The position numbers and the translations under genes were made by a program. This document shows positions 48,801-55,514 of a DNA stretch of 64,000 nucleotides, piece after piece; position 1 is the first letter of the stretch; the number at the start of each line of letters is the position of its first letter. The stretch spans positions 56,048 through 120,047 of the forward strand of contig JACKCC010000022.1 in NCBI GenBank assembly GCA_020634245.1, written 5' to 3'. The stretch is from Ardenticatenaceae bacterium. Its GTDB lineage: Bacteria > Chloroflexota > Anaerolineae > Promineifilales > Promineifilaceae. The notes under the pieces are model-generated. The model saw only the letters and a list, made by a program, of their open reading frames with translations. It ran no database searches and was not told where the DNA came from.

Positions 48801-49606
48801 GAATGAGTGATGAAGTTGCCGTCACTGCCCTGCCAACCGATTTGCCCCCTGGTTTTGTGCCAGCGGGTCTTGAATTTTCCCTGGCTGCCTTTGTGGCGGG
48901 ACGGCCGTTGCCCGACGGCACATTGTTAGCCGAACCCATCACGCTAACGATTGACTACAGCGCCGCCAACATCGCCAACATTGGCCCCAGTGAACTCAGT
49001 GCCGGCCTGTATTTCAACCAGGTTGGCAGTTGGACGCAGGATGGTATTCAGATTGTGGAGAGAGATACGGCCCAACACAAATTGGCTGTTGTGGTAGACC
49101 GGGTCGGCGATTTTGCACTGTTCCGGCAGGGCTTTGTCTTCTTGCCACTGGTGACCAACAATTTCGTGAGCGCGCCCGACCTGGTGGTCGAGTCGCTGGT
49201 TGTTCTCTCCAGCGGCGGTGTGGACGGTTCGGCCGGTGATTTTGAGCTGGTGATTCGCAATGTGGGAACGGCTCTGGTCACAGCGGAGTTCTGGGTGGAT
49301 GTTTATGTTGATCCGCGGGTAGTGCCAACGGCCGTTAACCAAACCTGGTCGATTGTGGGAACACAGGGCCTGGTTTGGGGCGTGACCGCTGATGTTTTGC
49401 CCATCAAGCCGGGCGAGTCGCTCACGCTGACGCTGGCCAGTGCAACCTATAAACCAGATTTGAGCTTCGTCAAATGGCCGCTGGCTGCCAATGCGTCAAT
49501 TTACGCCCAGGTTGATTCAGTGGGCGCGGACAACGATACTGGCGCTGTTTTGGAGATTCACGAAATCAGAAGTGAACCGTATAACAACATTTTCCAAATG
49601 CCTTAA
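45872..49606 (+). CDS. CSLREA-motif secreted protein with CARDB tail
   Basis: A GTG at 45872 begins VRKSSSLNILLAFFLGV, a good signal peptide (cleavage near AYA-V); GAGACTG lies upstream. The 1244-residue product has CSLREAIMAANND (about 54-66), a beta-helix of GGA/GGL repeats to about 450, a DUF11-type domain (about 515-640), cadherin-like repeats to about 930, and the terminal module shared with the two genes before it, ending FVFLPLVTNN. Unlike those, it continues ~160 residues with a CARDB-type domain (PDLVVESLVVLSSGG). So the YLP-like motif here is internal. Probably part of the same surface-protein operon. Confidence 0.87.
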   Translation: MRKSSSLNILLAFFLGVIPILALLWGLGGLPAAYAVTITVNTANDEYNEDGDCSLREAIMAANNDIAVDACGPGAGRDTIQFSLPTPAVITLTQGQLMVEKQGVTIAGPGDELLAISGNDTFRVFDVAAGIPITLSNLTVRNGRTVLDGGGLRAGGAVTLIDTNFTDNMAGDDGGAVDVLGNLTLIDTNILSNTAAGQGGGINSFGPATTLGGGLFQNNHAGDIAGGLYADKTLQIDGTQFTGNSAQNYAGAVWAWQSAVIQNSTFATNTTHNLDIGALYVRYNLALTDTMFISNTAHANGGAVLVGGDARILNGAFAGNAAETGCAGAVAVSGSMWVTNTHFIDNVAATNGGAVLLTGGDGRFLNTLLARNSASTGSAFYLAHSGGVAITHATIAGPEQAADNAIYINSSGTAVISHSIIGGYTTGIDVTAGNVSEDYTLFYDTFLTGGAVTSGGHSFEGDPAFIDPANNDYHLSASSEALNTGGDSGIVVDGDGDVRPGGGSVDIGCDETIYVSDVTIAKKVNATPLAGEPIVYTIAFTNTGTAQLPRLVLTDAIPAQVTAVHIISSGVALTGFAIDATYVWRAHSLAPGAGGVITVSGTLADPLPRGIFTNTVTIATIAVESDLSNNSASASLTVPNLAPVAVNDVLTIAEDTAVTLTPLANDIDGDPLHIVSFGQAALGTAVLSGIQQIAYTPTSNIFGTDTFTYTVGDDELTDSATITITITPVNDAPVITEGATVPITMSEDSSPTPFQLTLHAADVDNDPLTWSVTAQAVHGTAAAAAGPAVASIVTYTPAPNYAGPDSFVVNVTDGDLSDSITITLMLDPVNDTPMAVDDTAVALHSRLDGTIQLFAGGPDGSLNVLSNDGDIENSPLIVVDVSTGEYGGVVDLESDGRLFDYTLPGYFSGVERFLYTMSDGELADTAVISITVVNGLNGGMSGDTFAVSAIGQDSAFTVTTAVAAEGDDFTLIFDVPGMSDEVAVTALPTDLPPGFVPAGLEFSLAAFVAGRPLPDGTLLAEPITLTIDYSAANIANIGPSELSAGLYFNQVGSWTQDGIQIVERDTAQHKLAVVVDRVGDFALFRQGFVFLPLVTNNFVSAPDLVVESLVVLSSGGVDGSAGDFELVIRNVGTALVTAEFWVDVYVDPRVVPTAVNQTWSIVGTQGLVWGVTADVLPIKPGESLTLTLASATYKPDLSFVKWPLAANASIYAQVDSVGADNDTGAVLEIHEIRSEPYNNIFQMP

Positions 49607-49622
49607 ATCAGGATTCAGACAT

Positions 49623-50051
49623 ATGAAAGCGAGATTTCATTTTCTTCTTTATACTTTGCTCTTGGGCTTTCTGCTGGTTCAGGTTTTCCAGATGAATACG
49701 ACACCAGTAGTGAATGCGCTGCCGCCCCGGCCAACGGCCGTTCCCTCCCCGGTACACACAAAACTGGATGGCGGCTTCCTGGAACTGCAAATTGAAGGGT
49801 CGGTTGTCGCCGGAATCTGGACCGTTGTACAGTGGCAGGACGCCCTGGGCGATTGGCATGAGGTGACCGGCTGGCAGGGTACCCTCGACGAAGGCTATAC
49901 AAAAACGTGGTGGGTTGGCCCGGAAGACTTGGGTACCGGCCCTTTCCGCTGGGAAATCCAGTTAGATGAGGCTGTTTTAGCGACCAGTGAGGAATTTTCC
50001 CTGCCGGCCCAGCCGGGTGAGAGACAACTGGTAACGGTTCTCATTGACTGA
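49623..50051 (+). CDS. Small secreted or membrane-anchored protein, unknown family
   Basis: The ATG at 49623, preceded by AGGA and 16 nt after the CARDB protein's stop, gives 142 residues. An upstream in-frame ATG (49491) lies inside the preceding gene and is less likely. The N-terminus is a signal or anchor (FHFLLYTLLLGFLLVQVF); then a Pro-rich linker (LPPRPTAVPSP) and an ~80-residue beta-rich domain with many tryptophans (WTVVQWQDALGDWHEVTGW, KTWWVGPEDLG). No family recognised. Its tight spacing suggests it is made with the large surface proteins, perhaps helping their export or anchoring. Confidence 0.75.
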   Translation: MKARFHFLLYTLLLGFLLVQVFQMNTTPVVNALPPRPTAVPSPVHTKLDGGFLELQIEGSVVAGIWTVVQWQDALGDWHEVTGWQGTLDEGYTKTWWVGPEDLGTGPFRWEIQLDEAVLATSEEFSLPAQPGERQLVTVLID

Positions 50052-50169
50052 CACTTTCATTGCCAGGGAATGACTGTTTAAGGTGTAATTCTTGTCGTAA
50101 GTTGTGATGGGTATGATCTGGGTATTGATCAATCAAGCATTCATCACAGCAAGACAGGAAGTACACAAA

Positions 50170-50298
50170 ATGACAATTCGAAAAATCAAAAATCAGTATT
50201 GGGTTATCAAAAACGGTCAACCAAAACGCGAAGCAACTGAGCGAGAAATCAAACGTTTTATGGTGCAAAATTTGATTGATAGATTGCAAACGATATAA
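50170..50298 (+). CDS. Hypothetical basic small protein (42 aa)
   Basis: ATG at 50170 with CAGGAAG 8 nt upstream encodes MTIRKIKNQYWVIKNGQ and a charged helical C-terminus, 42 residues in all; a longer frame begins at 50107 without a ribosome site. It is A+T-rich and followed by a strong terminator at 50356, supporting a real transcript. No family recognised. Confidence 0.55.
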   Translation: MTIRKIKNQYWVIKNGQPKREATEREIKRFMVQNLIDRLQTI

Positions 50299-50355
50299 GT
50301 ACTTGCTGCTCGTGGTGTGCAAATGGCACGTTACAGGGCAGCGTTCCTTGACGAT

Positions 50356-50395
50356 AAAAAAGCTGGTTATCCATTATCGGATAGCCAGCTTTTTT
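50356..50395. terminator. Bidirectional Rho-independent terminator
   Basis: Arms 50356-50372 and 50379-50395 (17 nt, one mismatch, 6-nt loop) with A-run on one side and T-run on the other, between the 42-residue gene (+) and the winged-helix gene (-). Classic intrinsic terminator shape for both strands. Confidence 0.9.
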
Positions 50396-50437
50396 GTATG
50401 ACTTTTCCCTGGCTTCGGCCGGTTTTTAACTGTTGCA

Positions 50438-50770
50438 TCATTCCGGCAGGTCGGCGAAAACTTGCTGCATTTGCTGCCGGTAGGTCTGGAAAGCGGTGCG
50501 TCCGGCCTCGGTCAGATGGAGCATTGTCAATGGTTTGCGGGCCACAAACTTTTTTTCGACGGCAATGTAACCGGCGCTTTCCAGTTTGCTCATGTGTGAA
50601 GACAGATTGCCCCACGTCAGTCCGGTTTGCCGCATCAAAAAGGTAAAATCAGCATTTTCCACTACGTACAAATTAGCCATGATCAACAGCCGGGCCGGTT
50701 CGTGAATGATCTTGTCAATCGTTTCCACGGATGGCAGGCTGTCGTTGTGGTTGTCGGTGGGTTCGCTCAT
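50438..50770 (-). CDS. Winged-helix transcriptional regulator
   Basis: The ATG at 50770 has AAGGG 7 nt upstream and gives 110 residues; an ATG at 50785 would overlap the preceding gene. The protein matches the small winged-helix family (PF13601-like, ArsR/MarR-related): helices PARLLIMANLYVVENADFTFL, recognition region GLTWGNLSSHMSKLESAGYI and wing KPLTMLHLTEAGRTAF. Such proteins often sit with a membrane protein and repress their own operon. It follows the membrane-protein gene by 4 nt, so both are cotranscribed. The inverted repeat near the promoter is a candidate operator. Confidence 0.88.
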   Translation of the reverse strand: MSEPTDNHNDSLPSVETIDKIIHEPARLLIMANLYVVENADFTFLMRQTGLTWGNLSSHMSKLESAGYIAVEKKFVARKPLTMLHLTEAGRTAFQTYRQQMQQVFADLPE

Positions 50771-50774
50771 GGGT

Positions 50775-51410
50775 TTACCCTTCAACTTCCGGCAGCGGTG
50801 TCTGGCGCAGGAACCGGATGAATAAGATTAGCCCAAAAAGAATCATCCCGGCGGCAAATACCAGTGCGCCAATGGGAATAAATATGCCGGCATCCATGAG
50901 GTAAAAGGTGATGGGCAGCGCCAGGGCATATAACCAGCCGTACAGGTAAGCACGGGAATAATCCATATAATAGGCCCCCAGGCTGAAAATGAGGACGGTT
51001 TGTACCCCGAATATGGCGGCAATGATTGCCCAGCCGGGCAGTTCCCACGATTGCGCCAGCCCAATAGCGGATCGGGTGGCGAAGAGCATAACCAGCCCTA
51101 GCAGGACTGAAAGTGACATAATCAGGGTTACTTTTTTACGTTTTTGCTGCCGTGCCGGACCGTATTTGACTACGCCGAGGCGGGGGGTGACGATGAACTT
51201 TTTGGCGCCTAAGAAGGCCAGCACCGCGGCTGCAGCGAAAATGGCTATGATGACCAGCAGCCAGCCAGGGGCAAGTTTACTCTGGCTTAACATTGGGCTG
51301 GCGCCGACCATCAGCAAAAATATGCCCAGGTAAATATCCCACAAGCCATCCTGAAAATTGGTGCGGAAGGCTTGTCGTTCCAGTTCTTTTAGGTCGATGC
51401 GGTTATTCAT
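50775..51410 (-). CDS. Membrane protein partner of the winged-helix regulator
   Basis: The 211-residue protein has an N-terminal cytosolic ~30 residues (MNNRIDLKELERQAFRTNF) and about six membrane segments from about residue 22 to 200, ending RFLRQTPLPEVEG. I recognise no functional motif. Genes of this type are often next to PF13601-like regulators. It leads a two-gene unit under a consensus promoter at 51516-51545. Confidence 0.8.
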   Translation of the reverse strand: MNNRIDLKELERQAFRTNFQDGLWDIYLGIFLLMVGASPMLSQSKLAPGWLLVIIAIFAAAAVLAFLGAKKFIVTPRLGVVKYGPARQQKRKKVTLIMSLSVLLGLVMLFATRSAIGLAQSWELPGWAIIAAIFGVQTVLIFSLGAYYMDYSRAYLYGWLYALALPITFYLMDAGIFIPIGALVFAAGMILFGLILFIRFLRQTPLPEVEG

Positions 51411-51487
51411 TTTAGATTCCCTTTAAGGTTAAATACAGGTTGGTGCGATGTTAATGGTTTTGTGTAAAGTAATTTGTTACGCATTGT

Positions 51488-51504
51488 ACTTTGTATCGCA
51501 AAGT
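51488..51504. promoter_or_regulatory. Inverted repeat, candidate operator
   Basis: ACTTTG at 51488-51493 and CAAAGT at 51499-51504 form a 6-bp inverted repeat with 5-nt spacing, centred about 15 nt downstream of the predicted transcription start of the regulator operon. Placement fits self-repression by the winged-helix protein. Confidence 0.4.
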
Positions 51505-51515
51505 TATTTGCAGGC

Positions 51516-51545
51516 ATTATAATACGGATGTGGTGTTTTTGTCAA
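51516..51545 (-). promoter_or_regulatory. Consensus sigma-70-type promoter
   Basis: Reading the minus strand: TTGACA (51545-51540), 18 nt, TATAAT (51521-51516). Both hexamers are exact consensus. The predicted start is about 100 nt before the membrane-protein ATG at 51410. It is the best promoter seen in the window. Confidence 0.8.
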
Positions 51546-51778
51546 GCAGAATCGTGGGGAAATGTGAGGGCGAAATTGGTGCTAGTGGAGCAGAAGTGCT
51601 TGGCGGTGATTAAATACAAACGCGCATCGTGTGTGAAACGGCCGTTCCCTGACCAATAATCAGTTAACCGCGACAAAACCCCGCTGGTTTTCGGAACGCT
51701 TTAGGGGTAAATTGCTGTGTAATCAAGTCATGTGTCCGCAAAAAGGCGGTGACGCGTGACCTGATGACGAATGAGTTT

Positions 51779-52114
51779 TTATTCCTCCGGCCAGTCCGTG
51801 CCATCATAGTAGCGTGTGCCTCGGTGTCCCTGGCGGGGAATGGGGGCGGGCAGGCGTTCGCCAGGGCAGGCGACCATCACCAATGTGCGTGGTTTGCCGG
51901 AATCCGGGTTGACTGCGCTGCCAATCAGCTTTTTGATTTTCAACCGCCCCACCAGTTGATCGTTAAAGATGGTGTAGACGTAGTCGCCGACGTTTAATTT
52001 GGATGGTTTGCCGGCCATGTGAAATTCAAATTCGTCGAGCGTGCCATCGTATAAAGCCTCGACTTCGGCGATGCCCTGTTTGGCCGGAATGGTTTTGGTA
52101 ATGCCAAAGCTCAT
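51779..52114 (-). CDS. Hypothetical 111-residue protein
   Basis: The ATG at 52114 has GGAG 8 nt upstream (MSFGITKTIPAKQG) and is preferred over one at 52174. The protein is small, beta-rich and soluble (EVEALYDGTLDEFEFHMAG, GDYVYTIFNDQLVGRLKI), somewhat like PUA/ASCH-type barrels, but I cannot assign a family. C-terminus GTRYYDGTDWPEE. It is monocistronic. Real gene by start site and composition. Confidence 0.65.
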   Translation of the reverse strand: MSFGITKTIPAKQGIAEVEALYDGTLDEFEFHMAGKPSKLNVGDYVYTIFNDQLVGRLKIKKLIGSAVNPDSGKPRTLVMVACPGERLPAPIPRQGHRGTRYYDGTDWPEE

Positions 52115-52282
52115 GGATAGGTCTCCTTTCAAGATTAGCCAGTTTGGTGGTTTTATTTTCTGATTTCCCGGCAATTAGTGTACGCAATTTGTAGAATCAG
52201 GCCAGGTTGATTTTGAGCGTATTCGGGTGGGCCGGCTGCCCGCGTCCCGGTTGTCTTTTTTGTGGTGGCAAATGGGGAAGAA

Positions 52283-52304
52283 ACGGCCGTTTTTCTGCTA
52301 TAAT
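52283..52304 (+). promoter_or_regulatory. ACGGCCGT plus TATAAT promoter-like element
   Basis: ACGGCCGT (52283-52290), 8 nt, TATAAT (52299-52304), about 48 nt before the ATG of the 1012-residue gene. No good -35 hexamer is present at the usual distance. The palindrome-to--10 spacing is the same as at 17389-17410. Confidence 0.5.
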
Positions 52305-52351
52305 TCCCGTATTGTATTCTAAACAAACAGTCGTATCGACCGGAGGAAGCC

Positions 52352-55300
52352 ATGAAAAAGCGTGCCCTGTTGGCCATCTTATTTGTCAATCTCATTACCT
52401 TTTTGATTGTTTTACAGGTTCGGAATGCGGCGGCGACGGTAACGGCCGTGCAGCCCGCCGACATTTACATTGGCCGTAGAACATCGGTCGGCATTGTCAG
52501 TACAGCCAATCTATCCATCTATGGGCCAAATATATGTACAGCTTATGGTGATCCTTTTTCCCCCTTGAACAGTCCTTGGGCGCCTGGTTTGTACACCTAT
52601 CATTACCGAATCCTCATTCCGCCAGATTACCCCTCCGATGTCCTGCGCGTAGAGTTGTTTGATCCCGATTCCATCAATCAGGCTCAGAGTACCCATGCTG
52701 TTAGTTTTACAGCCAATGCACATGCTCTCGACCCAACGCATTTCCCATTAGGCACCGTAACTAAAACTTGCAGCAGCACAGACCGCAGAAATGCCTGCTT
52801 GATACAGACCGGCGAATTAAGTCTGGTCGATCCCACGGGTGTTCCTCCGGTTTTGCTGGATCAGATTAATCCATATTGGTTTGTGCGTATAGACGAAAAC
52901 CGTGGTTATGGTGCACCGCCAGGTAATGGAATGTGTGGCATGCCAGGTTATTATAATCCTGCTTTCAACACGTCAACCCTTTACGAGCTGTTTTATTACG
53001 CTCAAAACCCCGACAGAACTGTTAGCAAAATCCCGCTGGCTAATTACACCGGCCAAACGGGGGATGGCGTCCGCGATAATGGTGACCATTTGACCGATAT
53101 GCACTGGGTTTCACCCGGTGGCACCCAATTGTATGATCAACCAACATCGGTTCCTGTTGATCCCGGTTCCCCTGGCGACTTTGAGTTGAACCTCTCGCAG
53201 GACTTGACCGGTATTGCCGCCGACCCGGTCACCGGCGAGCGGTACGTTTACCTGGACATTACCACCCTGAGCGGCGCTTCGGAAAACGGCTTTGATATTT
53301 GGGCCGGGCCGCTTTATCCCGATATTTCCAGTGATGTCAACATTCGCAACATTCAGGTTCTTGACAATCCTTCCAGCCATAACGCCAAAGGCGTGGTTGT
53401 TTCGGCCTTGGAATACAACCTCGTCAACTCTAATTACAACCATGTTACAGATATTCCCTTGACTTACGTGAGTGCAGATCAAGCCGGGCAGCCTGTTTAT
53501 GTATCATTGTACGATACGGATTCAGGGGCACAGCCGCCGGTTATTTTTTATCTGGACACTATAGCCGAATCGGATTGGTCGTTGACATTTGGGACTGGTG
53601 TTAGTGTTCCTGATCCGGATGGCATTTCCGGTCGTTGCCTACCTGGCGCTTGCAATAATTTATGGGTCGATCCCCCTTACCAGATTCAGATGCCGGATTT
53701 AACGAGCGCCTGTGACCCGGCCAATCCTGACCAACAGATTTGCACGCCATTTTACGGCGGGCGACTCATGGCTCATTATATTGGGGGGAGCGGTGACACT
53801 TATGCCTGGCAGGTCAATGCCGAAGAGGGGCAGCCCAATCCGACGGCCGGCTGCTCCGCTTTTCCCATTGGTGTGAACAGCGTCAATGTCCGTTCGGTAT
53901 CGCCGCCGGGAACCGGCAGCAATCCCTATCCTGATGCGGCCGATTTCGATTATCCGGCTACTCCACCCCAATACGAGCAGTTCATCGACCACGAGCCGGA
54001 TATGCCGATCCCGCTGGCAAAAGCAGGGTCTCTGGTCAAAGTTGATTTCAATACATTCAGATGGCTCGTCTGGAATACGCTTTATCTTACCGGGAATCCA
54101 AGTGAGTTGGCCCACAGCCTCGCCTGGCCGGGAGACAGCCTGGATTATCCCTTTAACGGTTATTATGAGCCGGGTGATCCGACGGATAGGTCGCTGCATG
54201 TGGGTGACTGGATTGAAGGCAGTGATGGCAGTATTGGGGATACGGCCGTACAACAAATCATAAACGAACATATCGATCTCGGCCGCGTTCTACGGCTGCC
54301 TACTTGGGACAACGAAGTTTCCGGAACGTACCGTACCAGCGGATTTGCCTTGTTCCGTGTGCTGGGGTACAGCATTGCCGATGGATGGCTGCTCCTGGAA
54401 TTCATGGGCCGAGATGAGTCTTGTGGCCAGCTTGCCCCGGCCGATCTGGTTGTCGGCGCGCCGGAACTGGCGGCGACGCTGCCCATCACCGCTTACGCGC
54501 CGGTCGATTTCCGGGTGACGATTACCAACACAGGCGACGTGGACGTAAACAGCCAATTTTACGTGGATATTTTCCTGGATCCCACAGGCGTCACGTCAGC
54601 AACCATCCCTTATGATCAAAGTGGCGGATTTGTGGCTTTTGGGTCATTGGCAGCCCATGCCAGCCGGGTGATCACCATCACCGCGTCCGCCGGATTTGCC
54701 AACGGGCCGGCCAATCATCAGGTTTACGCGATGGTGGACACGCTGCTGCAAGTCGATGAAGAGAACGAAACGAACAATGTCTCCGCGCCGCTGACTGTCA
54801 ATGATGTCATACTCATCTCACCATATATTACGCTGCTGCCCAACTGCGGCGCCGGCCCCAACGTGCAGTTTGCGGTGCAAGGGTTTGATTGGCCCCAGAA
54901 TGAAACAATCAATTTGTCTTGGGACGATGCCTTGCAAAGCACCATCAGTACCGGCAGCAGCACATCGTTCTCGCTGACCTGGCAGCGGTTCGGTTTAACG
55001 ACGGGCAGTTATGAGGTGAAAGCAGCGGCTGAGAATGGGTTGGAGGCAACGGCCGTATTCACTATCCCTTGTTCATCATCCCCCACCAGTGTAACTATTA
55101 GCGGCCCGGCAACAACCTTTCTCAATGTGTCGCAAACCTTTACCGCCACTGTCAGCCCGCTTGCCGCCACCCAGCCGCTCACCTATACCTGGGAAGCCAC
55201 CAGCCAGCCGACAGTTATCCAAACCGGGGGCATCACCAACACCCTCGACTATACCTGGACGATTACCGGCACAAAAACGATTACGGTGACAGTTGAAAAC

Positions 55301-55390
55301 GGCGTGGGCAGCCCGGTGACAACGACTCATCCTGTGGAAGTCGTGGAACCGCGTTTGTATTATTTGCCGGTAATGTTGAAAGTGGAATGA
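52352..55390 (+). CDS. Secreted protein with CARDB and Ig-like domains, YLP tail
   Basis: ATG preceded by GGAGGAAGCC. The 1012-residue product has a signal peptide (LLAILFVNLITFLIVLQV). Residues about 40-500 form a module I cannot name (YGPNICTAYGDPFSP, FDPDSINQ, WAGPLYPDISSD, GRCLPGACNNLWV) that recurs in the next gene. An unassigned region follows to about 690, then a CARDB-type adhesion domain (PADLVVGAPELAATLPI, about 695-820), two Ig-like domains (about 825-1000), and the tail LYYLPVMLKVE. Cys-pair spacing suggests disulfides outside the cell. No enzyme motif. Likely cell-surface; the first module may define a lineage-specific family. Confidence 0.85.
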   Translation: MKKRALLAILFVNLITFLIVLQVRNAAATVTAVQPADIYIGRRTSVGIVSTANLSIYGPNICTAYGDPFSPLNSPWAPGLYTYHYRILIPPDYPSDVLRVELFDPDSINQAQSTHAVSFTANAHALDPTHFPLGTVTKTCSSTDRRNACLIQTGELSLVDPTGVPPVLLDQINPYWFVRIDENRGYGAPPGNGMCGMPGYYNPAFNTSTLYELFYYAQNPDRTVSKIPLANYTGQTGDGVRDNGDHLTDMHWVSPGGTQLYDQPTSVPVDPGSPGDFELNLSQDLTGIAADPVTGERYVYLDITTLSGASENGFDIWAGPLYPDISSDVNIRNIQVLDNPSSHNAKGVVVSALEYNLVNSNYNHVTDIPLTYVSADQAGQPVYVSLYDTDSGAQPPVIFYLDTIAESDWSLTFGTGVSVPDPDGISGRCLPGACNNLWVDPPYQIQMPDLTSACDPANPDQQICTPFYGGRLMAHYIGGSGDTYAWQVNAEEGQPNPTAGCSAFPIGVNSVNVRSVSPPGTGSNPYPDAADFDYPATPPQYEQFIDHEPDMPIPLAKAGSLVKVDFNTFRWLVWNTLYLTGNPSELAHSLAWPGDSLDYPFNGYYEPGDPTDRSLHVGDWIEGSDGSIGDTAVQQIINEHIDLGRVLRLPTWDNEVSGTYRTSGFALFRVLGYSIADGWLLLEFMGRDESCGQLAPADLVVGAPELAATLPITAYAPVDFRVTITNTGDVDVNSQFYVDIFLDPTGVTSATIPYDQSGGFVAFGSLAAHASRVITITASAGFANGPANHQVYAMVDTLLQVDEENETNNVSAPLTVNDVILISPYITLLPNCGAGPNVQFAVQGFDWPQNETINLSWDDALQSTISTGSSTSFSLTWQRFGLTTGSYEVKAAAENGLEATAVFTIPCSSSPTSVTISGPATTFLNVSQTFTATVSPLAATQPLTYTWEATSQPTVIQTGGITNTLDYTWTITGTKTITVTVENGVGSPVTTTHPVEVVEPRLYYLPVMLKVE

Positions 55391-55393
55391 AAA

Positions 55394-55494
55394 GGCGGGG
55401 ATAGGTGATTAACGGATGAAAATTCCCCAATCCCCGCCAGAGCAACGGCCGTTACCCCCATTAAACCGGTAATAGTCGCCCGGTAACGGCCGTT
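55394..55494. repeat. Two inverted repeats between tandem paralogues
   Basis: A 9-nt stem (55394-55402 with 55430-55438) follows the first gene's stop, and two palindrome copies pair as 13-nt arms (55444-55456 and 55482-55494) before the second gene. The first may terminate; the second is formed from two ACGGCCGT copies with GTTACC/GGTAAC flanks. Confidence 0.5.
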
Positions 55495-55514
55495 ATTATT
55501 TTAGGGAGAGTGCC

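Larger units (their letters stand above)
51411..51778. other. 368-nt intergenic region with promoter and operator-like repeat
   Basis: The right-hand end lies downstream of the 111-residue gene's stop and the left end holds the leader and promoter of the regulator operon. One ACGGCCGT is at about 51639. No gene was found in it. Confidence 0.6.
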
